A stretch of DNA of 64,000 bases. Source: UBA5905 sp964609975. GTDB lineage: Bacteria; Bacillota; Clostridia; Oscillospirales; Acutalibacteraceae. Shown piece by piece: positions 50,132 through 58,860 of this stretch. A program made the translations under genes and the position numbers. Positions within the stretch are counted from its first letter, which is position 1; each line of letters starts with the position of its first letter. The DNA is taken from positions 26,811 to 90,810 of the forward strand of contig CAZSTR010000002.1 in NCBI GenBank assembly GCA_964609975.1. Direction: 5' to 3'. The notes below the pieces were generated by a model that was not told the DNA's origin, made no database searches, and was given only the letters and a program-made list of their open reading frames with translations.

Positions 50132-50296
50132 ATGGATCATGCGAACAAAAGCATCCGTTGTACCGTGACATCCTGCTCCAACCACTGCTCCTGTGAGGAT
50201 TATTGCAGTCTGGACAGTATTCAGGTGGGGACGCATGAATGCGATCCGACGATGGACCAGTGCACCGATTGTCTGTCCTTTGTAAAGAAGGATTGA
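50132..50296 (+). CDS. DUF1540 small cysteine-rich protein
   Basis: This 54-residue protein has eight cysteines (10, 15, 19, 21, 25, 37, 44, 47) in the pattern IRCTVTSCSNHCSCEDYC..ECDPTMDQCTDCLSF, matching DUF1540, a short family likely to bind metal. AAAGGAG lies about 10 bases before the ATG. Its neighbours do not define a role. It follows pdaA within 90 bases and is ended by a strong terminator. Confidence 0.88.
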   Translation: MDHANKSIRCTVTSCSNHCSCEDYCSLDSIQVGTHECDPTMDQCTDCLSFVKKD

Positions 50297-50315
50297 CCCT
50301 GCGGGCACAGCAAAA

Positions 50316-50360
50316 GCGCCCTGCCCCTTCAGCCGAAGGAGCGGGGCGCAGATTTTTCTT
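50316..50360 (+). terminator. Terminator after the DUF1540 gene
   Basis: A 15-base stem (50316-50330 with 50335-50349) has one wobble and one mismatch, an AGCC loop, and a T-rich tail. Confidence 0.8.
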
Positions 50361-50424
50361 CCCTTTTGGCGGAGGATATGCTATACTGCCCTTGTACGAA
50401 TTTCGATGGCGAGGAGCAATGGAC

Positions 50425-51288
50425 ATGAAACGGTGTGCGGGTCTGCTGTTGGCGATTCTCTTTTGCCTTTGGCCACTGACGGTGTGCGCAGAGGAAGCGG
50501 TGGAAAAGGGCGTCGCGCTCATCACGGAGCCGTCGGCGTGGGCGGACGGGCTGGTATATTCCGTGAACGGTCAGCCGCAAGGCTCCGCAGAAATCCCCTG
50601 GGAGACAGGAGGCAACGGCCAGGCGCTCCGCTTGAGCGCCGGTGGAGCGGGCGTATATTTGGAGGAGGTCACTCTGCCGGAGCGGTTTTCTTTGAGCCTC
50701 TGGTTTCGCTTTGAACCGGCGGAGGCTTTGTGGGATAGGCCGATGGCGGCGGAGCTGTTGACCATGGAGGGTGAGCCGGGGCTGGCGTTTTTGCCCGCCG
50801 GGGACGGAGCGGGCCTCCCCTATACGCCCCTTTTGCGCCTGACCGATGCCGGCGGAGAAGTGCAGGAGCAGACGAACCCGAATGCGAAGGTGCTGAACGA
50901 CGGCGAATGGCATATTCTGGCGGTGGTCGGCGACGAAAAAGGAACGGCGGTGTATGTGGACGGTGCGCTGTGGACGAAAACGGAGCTGTCCTTCAGCGGC
51001 GCGGGATTGCGGCGGCTTTGCTTCGGCGGCCTGTCGGCAGAGACGGGGATTGACGCGCTGGTGGACGATGTGGAGCTGTTCGACCGGGCGCTGTCGGCTG
51101 CCCAGGTGGCAAAAATGTACGTTCAGCCACCCGCCATGACCGTAACGCCGTCTCAAACCGCCACCACCACCGAGGGAACCCTCCCGGACCCGCTGGAAAG
51201 CTCCTCTCAGCTATGGCTGTTGCTTTTCCCGCTGGTGGCGGGCGTGCTGCTGGCTGTTGCTTTTCTTTTGAAAAAATCGGAAAATTGA
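50425..51288 (+). CDS. Secreted LamG-like concanavalin-fold protein with C-terminal membrane anchor
   Basis: The 287-residue protein has a signal peptide (LLLAILFCLWPLTVCAEE) and a LamG-type jelly roll (GQALRLSAGGAGVYLEEVTLPERFSLSLWFRFEP, DGEWHILAVVGDEKGTAVYVDGALW, IDALVDDVELFDRALSAAQVAKMY). A Thr/Ser/Pro-rich linker and a transmembrane helix (about 262-283) with a short Lys tail follow. LamG folds bind glycans or proteins, and the ligand is unknown. I chose ATG 50425 because GAGGAG is 8 bases upstream; an ATG two codons earlier is too close. A -10 TATACT near 50385 is the only visible promoter element. Confidence 0.85.
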   Translation: MKRCAGLLLAILFCLWPLTVCAEEAVEKGVALITEPSAWADGLVYSVNGQPQGSAEIPWETGGNGQALRLSAGGAGVYLEEVTLPERFSLSLWFRFEPAEALWDRPMAAELLTMEGEPGLAFLPAGDGAGLPYTPLLRLTDAGGEVQEQTNPNAKVLNDGEWHILAVVGDEKGTAVYVDGALWTKTELSFSGAGLRRLCFGGLSAETGIDALVDDVELFDRALSAAQVAKMYVQPPAMTVTPSQTATTTEGTLPDPLESSSQLWLLLFPLVAGVLLAVAFLLKKSEN

Positions 51289-51295
51289 CGAGAAC

Positions 51296-51333
51296 CGCCG
51301 GAGAGGAATTTTCCTTCCTCCCCGGCGTTTTTT
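51296..51333 (+). terminator. Terminator of the LamG-protein gene
   Basis: CGCCGGAGAGGAA (51296-51308) pairs with TTCCTCCCCGGCG (51315-51327) with one mismatch, then six T residues. Confidence 0.85.
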
Positions 51334-51410
51334 GTTTTTCAGCGAACGGTTGATGGCGGGGGAGCATATACTGACAAAAGAGAAAAGCGGGGAAAGAGGG
51401 GCGATGGGCG

Positions 51411-51689
51411 GTGGAAAACAGGATAGCGCTGTGCGCTTTGCGCCCCGGCGAGGGGGCGGTGGTGCGCCAGCTGCTTTCGGCGGGAAGCCTTCGCCGACGG
51501 CTGATGGACATTGGTTTGATCCCCGGCGGTGCGGTGCAGTGTGTCGGCCGCAGTCCCGGCGGCGACCCGGCCGCCTATCGAATTCGGGGCGCGATTGTAG
51601 CCTTGCGGGATGCAGACGCGGCGCGAGTGCTTGTGCAACGGACAGAGAGGAGGGCGGACGGTGGGCGCAAGAGAAAAAGCCGCCGTTGA
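51411..51689 (+). CDS. feoA: FeoA-family SH3-like protein
   Basis: The 92-residue SH3-like protein has the FeoA core ALRPGEGAVVRQLL..LRRRLMDIGLIPGGAVQCVGRSPGGDPAAYRIRGAIVALRDADA. FeoA assists the Fe2+ transporter FeoB. It starts with GTG at 51411 with AGAGGGG upstream. The tail is rich in Arg/Lys and overlaps feoB by 29 bases, so the two are translationally coupled. No Fur box was identified with confidence. Confidence 0.93.
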   Translation: MENRIALCALRPGEGAVVRQLLSAGSLRRRLMDIGLIPGGAVQCVGRSPGGDPAAYRIRGAIVALRDADAARVLVQRTERRADGGRKRKSRR

Positions 51690-53739
51690 GCGGCGGCTGG
51701 TGTTGGCTGGGAACCCGAATGTGGGGAAAAGCACGGTATTCAACGGCCTCACCGGCTTGCATCAGCACACGGGCAACTGGCCGGGGAAAACCGTGGCTAA
51801 TGCTCAGGGAGCCTTTTCCGCCGCCGGTGTCCGCTATCGGCTGACGGATGTGCCCGGCGCCTATTCGCTGACCGCCCATTCTCCGGAGGAGGAAGTGGCG
51901 CGGGAGGGGATTTGCTTCGAGGAGGCGGACGGCATTGTGGTGGTGTGTGACGCCACCTGTTTGGAACGAAATCTGGTTTTGGTGTTGCAAATCCTGGAGC
52001 TGGGACGGCCGGTGCTGGTTTGCGTGAATTTGATGGATGAAGCGCGCCGCCGCGGTATAACGCCCCGGCTGGAAGCGTTGTCTGACCGGTTGGGTGTGCC
52101 GGTTTGCGGCGCCCAGGCCCGCCAACGGGGCGGCCTGCAGGCGCTGCTACGGGGGCTTCCCGCTCTTCGCCGGCCGCCGGAACGACCGGTGGAATATCCG
52201 GCGGCGGTGGAGCAGGCGGTGGAGATGCTTTGTCCCCTGCTGGAGCCGCTGGTGGGGGCGCGGATGGCGCCCCGCTTCGCAGCGTTGCGGTTGCTGGAGG
52301 GAGAGCCGGGCTGGCGCCAGGCGCTGGCCGCCTTTTTCGGCCGGGATGTTGCGGCCGAGCCGGCGGTGGCCGCGCCCCTGCAAAAGGCGCAGGAAGCGTT
52401 GGAGGCGACCGGTCTCGCGGGAGCGGCTTTTGGCGACTGTGTCACCGATGCGTTGGTTCATCGGGCGCAAGGTCTTGCGGCGGAGGCGGTTCCGGCCGCG
52501 CCGGACGCCGACCGCCGGGATTGGTGCATCGACGGAGTGGTTACCGGCCGCCTTGTGGGGTATCCGCTGATGCTTTTGTTGCTGTTGGCGGTGCTTTGGA
52601 TCACCTTGCAAGGGGCGAACGCGCCCTCGGAGTGGCTTTCTGCCCGGTTTCTGCAGTTGCAGGAGCTTCTTTCCGCCCTTTTCGCCCATTGGAATGCGCC
52701 AGAGTGGCTTCATGGGGCGTTGGTGCTGGGGGCTTATCGGGTGCTGGCCTTTGTGACTGCGGTGATGCTGCCGCCGATGGCGATTTTCTTTCCTCTGTTC
52801 ACGCTGTTGGAGGATGTGGGCTATCTGCCCCGCATCGCCTATAATCTGGATCGCCCCTTTCAGCGCTGTCATGCCTGTGGTAAGCAGGCGCTGACCATGT
52901 GCATGGGCTTTGGATGTAACGCGGTGGGGGTGGTCGGCTGTCGCATTGTGGATTCGCCGCGGGAGCGACTGTTGGCGATTCTCACCAATAGCCTTGTCCC
53001 ATGCAATGGCCGCTTTCCGGCGCTGGTGGCTTTGCTGTCGCTGTTTTTCGTCGGCGACGGCGGCGACGGCGGCTTTTTGGCGGCGACGCTGTTGACGGGA
53101 TTGCTGGTGCTGGCGGTGGTGGTGTCCATGGGCGTGACCCGCCTGCTGTCGGCGACGCTGTTGCGGGGGCTTCCCTCCTCCTTTGTGCTGGAGCTGCCGC
53201 CCTATCGGCGGCCGCAGGTGGGGCGGGTGCTGGTGCGGTCGCTTTTGGACCGCACGCTGTTCGTGCTGGGACGGGCGGCGGCGGTGGCCGCCCCGGCGGG
53301 GCTGGTGATTTGGCTGTTGGCGAATGTGTCGGTGGGCGAGCTGTCCTGTTTGCAATGGCTGGCGGCGTTTTTTGACCCCTTTGCCCGGCTGTTGGGGCTG
53401 GATGGGGTGATTTTGCTGGCCTTTGTGTTGAGCCTGCCGGCCAACGAAATCGTGATGCCGATTATGCTCATGGCTTATTTGTCCGAGGGCATTTTGCTTC
53501 CGGTGGAGGGGATGGCTACCCTGCGGGAGGTGCTGGTGGCGCAGGGCTGGACCGGCTGGACGGCGGCGGGGGTGCTGTTGCTCTGCCTGTTCCATTGGCC
53601 CTGCTCCACCACCCTGCTGACGGTGCACCGGGAAACGGGAAGCTGGAAATGGACGGCGCTGGCGGCGGCGATTCCCACGGCGGTGGGCTTTTCCGCCTGC
53701 TTTTTGCTGGAATGTGTGCACCGTCTGTTGGGCGGATGA
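51661..53739 (+). CDS. feoB: Ferrous iron transporter FeoB
   Basis: The 692-residue protein has an N-terminal G domain (G1 GNPNVGKS at 17-24, G2 Thr in HTGNWPGKTV, G3 DVPG at 63-66, G4 NLMD at 123-126), a helical stalk domain, and a membrane part with about eight helices. The two Gate motifs PLFTLLEDVGYLPRIAYNLDR and LPANEIVMPI are in place. It imports Fe2+. It starts with GTG at 51661 after GGAGGG, overlapping feoA. FeoC is not seen. The FeoB is somewhat short, but its core is complete. Confidence 0.94.
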   Translation: MGAREKAAVERRLVLAGNPNVGKSTVFNGLTGLHQHTGNWPGKTVANAQGAFSAAGVRYRLTDVPGAYSLTAHSPEEEVAREGICFEEADGIVVVCDATCLERNLVLVLQILELGRPVLVCVNLMDEARRRGITPRLEALSDRLGVPVCGAQARQRGGLQALLRGLPALRRPPERPVEYPAAVEQAVEMLCPLLEPLVGARMAPRFAALRLLEGEPGWRQALAAFFGRDVAAEPAVAAPLQKAQEALEATGLAGAAFGDCVTDALVHRAQGLAAEAVPAAPDADRRDWCIDGVVTGRLVGYPLMLLLLLAVLWITLQGANAPSEWLSARFLQLQELLSALFAHWNAPEWLHGALVLGAYRVLAFVTAVMLPPMAIFFPLFTLLEDVGYLPRIAYNLDRPFQRCHACGKQALTMCMGFGCNAVGVVGCRIVDSPRERLLAILTNSLVPCNGRFPALVALLSLFFVGDGGDGGFLAATLLTGLLVLAVVVSMGVTRLLSATLLRGLPSSFVLELPPYRRPQVGRVLVRSLLDRTLFVLGRAAAVAAPAGLVIWLLANVSVGELSCLQWLAAFFDPFARLLGLDGVILLAFVLSLPANEIVMPIMLMAYLSEGILLPVEGMATLREVLVAQGWTGWTAAGVLLLCLFHWPCSTTLLTVHRETGSWKWTALAAAIPTAVGFSACFLLECVHRLLGG

Positions 53740-53796
53740 GCATCGCACCGAAAAGAATTTGCCTTTTCGGCGAAGCCGAGAGACATTTGAAACAAA

Positions 53797-53830
53797 AAAA
53801 TCCCGCCCGGACAATGCCCGGGCGGGATGG
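53797..53830. terminator. Terminator shared by feoB and the minus-strand small transcript
   Basis: TCCCGCCCGG (53801-53810) pairs with CCGGGCGGGA (53818-53827). The long A-run upstream becomes a seven-T tail on the minus strand, so the minus direction is the stronger one. Confidence 0.8.
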
Positions 53831-54145
53831 GTTTCTTAGTACATTGGATTCACCGTTTCTGTAAGGAGTTTTACATATTAAGAAAGACTTTTTTGTGTTG
53901 TTTTGTTGTTTTATAGACCGGTTTACCTGTGCATTGGTCTCACCGTTTCTCCTTGCGGTAGATTTTGGTCGGGTTTTTCTTCGTTAGTAAATCTTTGGAC
54001 TCATTCCCTTCTGCATCAATTTTTGCCCTGTAACGGGTGGATTGTCTGTCGCCATTGGAATCAGTCCTCCTTCTTTCCGCGTTTCTTAACGGTTATTTGT
54101 CTTATGTCCTTCTTGCAACTATAGTATAGCGCCTGTGGGCGCATT
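53831..54145 (-). ncRNA. Candidate small transcript with repeated SD-ATG units
   Basis: On the minus strand a promoter TAGACA - 17 - TATACT (54149-54121) and a strong terminator at 53827-53797 bracket about 300 bases. In between, AAGGAGGACTGATTCCAATG (54070-54051) starts a 23-codon frame (MATDNPPV..SPKIY). The element GGTGA(G/A)(A/T)CCAATG occurs twice more, each before a 2-4-codon mini-frame. Another frame without a normal start stays open for about 49 codons. I do not recognise a product, and it may be a small RNA or leader-peptide locus. Confidence 0.4.
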
Positions 54146-54149
54146 TGTC
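54121..54149 (-). promoter_or_regulatory. Sigma-A promoter of the minus-strand small transcript
   Basis: TAGACA and TATACT on the minus strand are separated by 17 bases. The GC-rich spacer contains GCGCC..GGCGC arms. Confidence 0.6.
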
Positions 54150-54238
54150 TATTCGCAAAACCGCCAAGCTTCCGGAGAAAAGTTCGGTGAAAATACCGCT
54201 TGCGGAGCGCTTGACAAATGTGCTATACTAAGAATGTT

Positions 54239-54280
54239 GGGGTGTCTGAAGGCGGCGGCTTTCGACATCCCTTTTATCTT
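54239..54280 (+). other. 5' leader hairpin of the DUF3810 gene
   Basis: GGGGTGTC..GAA pairs imperfectly with TTTCGACATCCC and is followed by TTTTATCTTT. It may act as an attenuator just upstream of the CGGAGG ribosome binding site. Confidence 0.4.
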
Positions 54281-54295
54281 TCGGAGGTTTTGCGT

Positions 54296-55399
54296 ATGAA
54301 ACGGCCGTTTCGTTGGTGCAGTCTTTTGTGGTGTCTGATTCCGGTGGCGGTGGCCGCCGGAATGTATTTTCTGTTGCCGCTGTTCCCTTGCTTCACTGAA
54401 TATGTCATCACCCGCGGGCTGTTCCGCGCGGTGGCCTTTCCGGTGGAGTGGCTGATGTCGCTGTTTCCGATTTCGGTGACGGAGCTTGTGGTGCTGTTGG
54501 GGTTGCCGATGCTGTTGGTGCTTGCGGTTTTATGGATTGTGCGGCTGGTGCGCCGCCCGGAGCGCAAGGCGCGGCTGGGGCGGGGACTTCGTTGGATTGC
54601 CTGGGGGCTTTCGCTGGCGCTGTTGGTGTTTATGGTGATGGATGGGGCGAATTTTTCTCGGCTTCCGTTGGCGCAGCTGATGGACTTGCCCGACCGAAGC
54701 TATACGGCGGAGGATTTGTATACCCTTACGGCGGATCTGGCCCAAAAGGCCTCGGAGGCGCGCGCGCAGGTGCCGGAGGACGGGGAAGGCTGCGCGGTGC
54801 TTTCCCGCCCACTGACAGAGGCGCTGGAGCGGGGCGGCGACGGTTATCGGGCGTTGTGGGAACAATATCCCTATTTGGTGACCGGAACCTGGCGGGTGAA
54901 GCCGGTGGCTCTGTCCCATGCCTGGTCCTATACGGGGTATACGGGGGTATATTGCCCCTGGCTGGGCGAGGCCAGTGTCAATGTGGACATCCCCGCCAGT
55001 GAGCTTATGCACACGGTGGCCCATGAGCTGGCCCATACCATGGGCTTCGCTAAGGAGAACGAGTGCAATTTTCTGGCTTATCTGGCCTGCACCGCCAGCG
55101 GTGACCCGGACGCGGTCTATTCCGGCTTCCTCAGCGCGTATATTTACAGCGCCAACGCGCTATATGGCGCGGACAAAGAGGCGTGGCAGCAGTCCGCCTC
55201 TCAGCTCAGCGCCGGGGTGCGGCGGGATTTGCGCCAGCGCAGTGCCTATTGGGAAGGCTTCGAGGGAGAGGTGATGGAATCCTCCCAGAAGGTGAACGAC
55301 ACCTTCATCAAGGTCAACGGCGTGGAAAGCGGCGTCATCAGCTATGACGAGATGGTGGAGCTGTTGCTACGCTATTATGAGCAGCAGGGCTGGCTGTGA
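54296..55399 (+). CDS. DUF3810 membrane-anchored zinc metalloprotease-like protein
   Basis: The 367-residue protein has three N-terminal membrane helices (about 9-27, 57-84, 99-117) and then a soluble domain with TVAHELAHTMGF (HExxH-like motif, His-Glu-x-x-His) and the later ECNFLAYLACTASGDPDAVYSGFL. This matches DUF3810. Zinc-protease activity is inferred from the motif only. CGGAGG lies 8 bases before ATG 54296. It stands alone with its own terminator. Confidence 0.88.
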   Translation: MKRPFRWCSLLWCLIPVAVAAGMYFLLPLFPCFTEYVITRGLFRAVAFPVEWLMSLFPISVTELVVLLGLPMLLVLAVLWIVRLVRRPERKARLGRGLRWIAWGLSLALLVFMVMDGANFSRLPLAQLMDLPDRSYTAEDLYTLTADLAQKASEARAQVPEDGEGCAVLSRPLTEALERGGDGYRALWEQYPYLVTGTWRVKPVALSHAWSYTGYTGVYCPWLGEASVNVDIPASELMHTVAHELAHTMGFAKENECNFLAYLACTASGDPDAVYSGFLSAYIYSANALYGADKEAWQQSASQLSAGVRRDLRQRSAYWEGFEGEVMESSQKVNDTFIKVNGVESGVISYDEMVELLLRYYEQQGWL

Positions 55400-55447
55400 G
55401 TGTCGCCTTTTCGAAGAGGCGGCGCATTTGTCAGCCATAAAAAGCGA

Positions 55448-55487
55448 AGCGGTTTCGGAAGCAAGGGCATCCGAAACCGCTGATTTT
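55448..55487. terminator. Terminator between DUF3810 and uvrB
   Basis: An 11-bp perfect stem (55448-55458 with 55471-55481) and then TGATTTTT on the plus strand. It probably serves both convergent genes. Confidence 0.75.
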
Positions 55488-55490
55488 TGC

Positions 55491-57458
55491 TTATTTTTCC
55501 TCCTGGAGCTGACGGATACGGTCGCGCAGCATGGCGGCGTGCTCGAATTCCAGCAAACGGGAGGCGTTGCGCATTTCCTTTGTAAGCTGTTCGATGAGCT
55601 GAAGCCGTTCCGCCTTCGTCAGGCGCATCCCCTGTGCATTGCGGGACTTTTTGGAGCCGCGGGCGGAAATTTCCAGCACATCCCGCACCTGCTTGATGAT
55701 AGTTTTGGGCTGGATGCCGTGTTTTTCGTTATAGGCCATTTGAAGCCTTCGCCGGCGTTCGGTTTCGGTGATGGCCGCCTCCATGGAGGGGGTCACCGAG
55801 TCGGCATACATAATCACCCGGCCGTCGGCGTTGCGGGCGGCGCGGCCGATGGTCTGGATGAGGGAGGTTTCCGAGCGGAGAAAGCCCTCCTTGTCCGCGT
55901 CTAAAATGGCGACCAGCGACACCTCGGGTATATCCAGCCCCTCCCGCAAAAGGTTGATGCCCACCAGCACATCGAATTCGCCCAGCCGCAGATCGCGGAT
56001 AATTTCCATGCGCTCCATGGTGTCGATGTCGTGGTGCATATAGCGCACCCGCACGCCGTGGTCCTCCAAAAAGGCGGTCAAATCCTCCGCCATCTTTTTG
56101 GTCAGGGTGGTGACCAGCGTGCGCTCCTTTCGATCCGCGCTGGCGCGGATTTCCTCCATGAGGTCGTCGATTTGCCCTTCCACCGGGCGCACCGAAATCT
56201 GAGGGTCCAGTAGGCCGGTGGGGCGGATGACCTGCTCCACCGTTTGTGCGGCCTTGGAGCGCTCCAGCTCGCCGGGGGTGGCGGAAACGAAAACGGCCTG
56301 GTGCACATGGCTGTAGAATTCGTCAAAATTCAGCGGCCGGTTGTCGAAGGCGCTGGGCAGGCGGAAGCCATAATCCACCAGGCTTTTTTTGCGGGCGTGG
56401 TCACCGCCGTGCATTCCCCGTACCTGCGGCAGGGTTACATGGCTTTCATCCACAAACAGCAGAAAATCCTCCGGGAAATAGTCCAAAAGGGTGCAGGGCA
56501 CGCTTCCGGCGGGGCGCCCGGACAGCACCCGGGAATAGTTCTCGATGCCCTTGCACATCCCCACCTCCTGGAGCATTTCCATGTCATAGGTGGTGCGCTG
56601 GCGAATGCGCTGTGCCTCCAGAAGCTTTCCTTCCCCTTCGAAGAAGCGCACCCGCTCCTCCATTTCCTCGCCGATGCGGGTGATTCCCTCACGCAGCTTT
56701 TCCTCCGGCACGATATAGTGACTGGCCGGATAAATGGCCACATGGTTCAGCGTGTTTTTTCGCTCGCCGGTGAGGGGATGTATCTCGGTGATGCGGTCGA
56801 TTTCGTCGCCGAAGAACTCTACCCGGATGACTGCTTCTCCCGCATAGGCCGGGAAAATCTCTACCACATCGCCCCGCACCCGGAATTTGTTGCGGGTCAG
56901 GCTCAGGTCGTTCCGCTCATATTGCAAATCCACCAGCTTATCCAACAGCTCATCTCGGCTTTTTTCCATCCCCGGCCGCAGAGAAATCACCATGCTTCGA
57001 TAGTCGATGGGGTCGCCCAGCGTGTAAATACAGCTTACGCTGGCGACGATAATCACATCCCGTCGTTCCGACAGCGCTGAGGTGGCCGAATGGCGAAGCC
57101 GGTCGATTTCGTCGTTGATGGCGGAATCCTTTTCGATATAGGTATCGGTGGAGGGAATATAGGCCTCCGGCTGATAATAGTCATAATAGGATACAAAATA
57201 TTCCACCGCGTTGTTGGGGAAAAATTCGCGAAATTCGGAGCAAAGCTGGGCGGCCAGCGTTTTGTTGTGGGCGAGCACCAGCGTGGGGCGGTTCACATTG
57301 GCGATGATGTTCGCCATGGTGAAGGTTTTACCGGAGCCGGTGACGCCCAACAGCACCTGCTCCTTCAGCCCTGCCTGAATTCCTTCGGTCAGCCTTTGAA
57401 TTGCCTGGGGCTGATCGCCGGTGGGCGAATAGGGGGAAACCAACTCGAAACGTTCCAA
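55491..57458 (-). CDS. uvrB: Excinuclease ABC subunit B
   Basis: The 655-residue helicase-like protein is the damage-verification subunit of nucleotide excision repair. It has Walker A GVTGSGKTFT, the beta-hairpin region YYDYYQPEAYIPSTDTYIEKD, IVASVSCIYTLGDP, Walker-B-like LLFVDESHVTLPQ, DVLVGINLLREGLDIPEVSLVAILDADKEGFLRS, QTIGRAARN and the C-terminal UVR motif that binds UvrC. It starts with a TTG at 57458, with GGAGGGG 6 bases upstream, which is rare but clear here: the sequence MERFELVSPYSPTGDQPQAI aligns with the usual UvrB start. No uvrA or uvrC is in the window. Confidence 0.96.
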   Translation of the reverse strand: MERFELVSPYSPTGDQPQAIQRLTEGIQAGLKEQVLLGVTGSGKTFTMANIIANVNRPTLVLAHNKTLAAQLCSEFREFFPNNAVEYFVSYYDYYQPEAYIPSTDTYIEKDSAINDEIDRLRHSATSALSERRDVIIVASVSCIYTLGDPIDYRSMVISLRPGMEKSRDELLDKLVDLQYERNDLSLTRNKFRVRGDVVEIFPAYAGEAVIRVEFFGDEIDRITEIHPLTGERKNTLNHVAIYPASHYIVPEEKLREGITRIGEEMEERVRFFEGEGKLLEAQRIRQRTTYDMEMLQEVGMCKGIENYSRVLSGRPAGSVPCTLLDYFPEDFLLFVDESHVTLPQVRGMHGGDHARKKSLVDYGFRLPSAFDNRPLNFDEFYSHVHQAVFVSATPGELERSKAAQTVEQVIRPTGLLDPQISVRPVEGQIDDLMEEIRASADRKERTLVTTLTKKMAEDLTAFLEDHGVRVRYMHHDIDTMERMEIIRDLRLGEFDVLVGINLLREGLDIPEVSLVAILDADKEGFLRSETSLIQTIGRAARNADGRVIMYADSVTPSMEAAITETERRRRLQMAYNEKHGIQPKTIIKQVRDVLEISARGSKKSRNAQGMRLTKAERLQLIEQLTKEMRNASRLLEFEHAAMLRDRIRQLQEEK

Positions 57459-57597
57459 AAAAGCCCCTCCTTCCTGCGCTTGATATGAACTATTCTATCA
57501 TATATCCGGCGGAAATAAAAGAGGAAAAAGCGGGAAAAGAAATTTGGGCATGGGATTTTCCGGGGGGGGAGGAGGAGCTGTAACAGATAAGTACAAA

Positions 57598-57637
57598 AGA
57601 AAAGCAGGGGACGGCCGTTTGAACGGCCGTCCCCTGC
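57598..57637 (-). terminator. Terminator of the CE15-like esterase gene
   Basis: A 16-bp perfect inverted repeat (57604-57619 with 57622-57637). On the minus strand it is followed by TTTTCTTTTGT. Confidence 0.75.
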
Positions 57638-57675
57638 AAACGCGATTTGTTTTGTCGAAAAGGCTGAAGCGCCTG

Positions 57676-58827
57676 TTAATCCGTGGATTTTGGCGGACAG
57701 CGCCAATCAAAGATAAGCTCCGGCTTTTTGAAGGGGGTATGGAACAGCTTTTCGCTGAGCGGGCGCCCCTCTGTTTTATGCTTGATGATATTTACCAGCA
57801 TTTTTATGTCCTCGTTGGCATGAAAATGATACCCGTGTCGGTAATACCACAACAAATTTTCGGGTTTGTCCAAAAGCTTGTAAACCTCGCCGGCCGCCAT
57901 CGTGGTCATATAGGAGCCAACAGGATTGGCCCATATATCGCTTGCCGCCTCCGAAACAAAAAGCACTCGCGGAGCGATCATGGCCTTCAGATAGTGGGAG
58001 TCAAAGGGAAGCTCTTCCTCTTTCCCCACATATTCGCCGAGCTGCGGCCCCATCCAGAACCCATAATTCTCCCACAGCTTTTCCAGCGGCTCACTGGGCA
58101 TTTCCCGGCCATCCTCGGTAATCGCCTTCATCTCAATTCGGTAGCAGCTACATGCTCCGGCGCAGGTTTCGTTGGGGTTGACAATAGCCGCACGCTCATC
58201 CAGTGCCCCGGCCAAGGCCGCGGTTTTGCCTCCGCGTGAATGTCCTGTGAAGGCGATACAGCTCATATCCGCCAGTCCGAGCTTTTCCAGGGCATCGACA
58301 CAGCGGGAATAGCCCCATGCCCATGCGCCCACGGCGCCGAAGGTGTATTCCGGGTATGCGTCATACAGCTGTCCCTTTCGGCGTCCCTCGCCTTGAATAT
58401 CATGGGCAAGCTCAGTGCGATTAAACAGCACAAGCCCGATGCTTTCGTCCAAAAATGTATGAATGTATTCTTTGTCCAAGGCATAATCGAAGCAAAAATC
58501 TCCGTCGATCACAACGGGGAATTTTCCTGCGCATTTTGGTGGGATCAAGCGCATGATAAACGACACCGGCTGTGCGCGCCTTCCGGTGATGATACGATAG
58601 GAATGGCCGTTGCCGATAAAGAGAGTCTCGATTTCCAGAAACTCCGGCTGTGGAGGCATAGTGCCGTATTGTAGCTCAATGGCGGTTTTGTAAATTTCCT
58701 TTCGGCGGCGCTCCCAGTCTCTTCCGTTGCGCACCGGCTCTCCGTTATCGAACAGAAACGGATTCGGAAGCTTTCCTTTCACATTGTATTCTGTGATTTG
58801 AATTAGATTTTCGTCCATGATCGGCAT
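57676..58827 (-). CDS. Alpha/beta-hydrolase, CE15 glucuronoyl-esterase-like
   Basis: The 383-residue protein has no signal peptide. Family landmarks are GRDWERRRKEIY, the nucleophile motif GHSRGGKTAAL (Ser197), AIVNPNETCAGACSCYR, FDSHYLKAMIAPRVLF and the catalytic-His region WYYRHGYHFHANED. CE15 enzymes usually show GCSRxGK; the His for Cys change and the lack of export signal suggest a cytosolic sugar-ester or carbohydrate esterase. Calling it a glucuronoyl esterase is therefore tentative. I chose ATG 58827 because GAGGAGGAG precedes it. It follows the frameshifted isomerase gene by about 33 bases and probably shares its operon. Confidence 0.8.
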   Translation of the reverse strand: MPIMDENLIQITEYNVKGKLPNPFLFDNGEPVRNGRDWERRRKEIYKTAIELQYGTMPPQPEFLEIETLFIGNGHSYRIITGRRAQPVSFIMRLIPPKCAGKFPVVIDGDFCFDYALDKEYIHTFLDESIGLVLFNRTELAHDIQGEGRRKGQLYDAYPEYTFGAVGAWAWGYSRCVDALEKLGLADMSCIAFTGHSRGGKTAALAGALDERAAIVNPNETCAGACSCYRIEMKAITEDGREMPSEPLEKLWENYGFWMGPQLGEYVGKEEELPFDSHYLKAMIAPRVLFVSEAASDIWANPVGSYMTTMAAGEVYKLLDKPENLLWYYRHGYHFHANEDIKMLVNIIKHKTEGRPLSEKLFHTPFKKPELIFDWRCPPKSTD

Positions 58828-58860
58828 AAAAACTCCTCCTCGCATAGATTTATATATGGG

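Noticed and set aside
52147..53814. Long minus-strand frame opposite feoB
   Set aside because: Arg/His/Gln-rich antisense shadow of the GC-rich feoB gene without a ribosome binding site.
54232..54240. Promoter TTGACA-TATACT just before the DUF3810 gene
   Set aside because: The boxes are only 7 bases apart; an 18-base pairing of TTGCGG with the same TATACT is possible but too weak to list as a feature.
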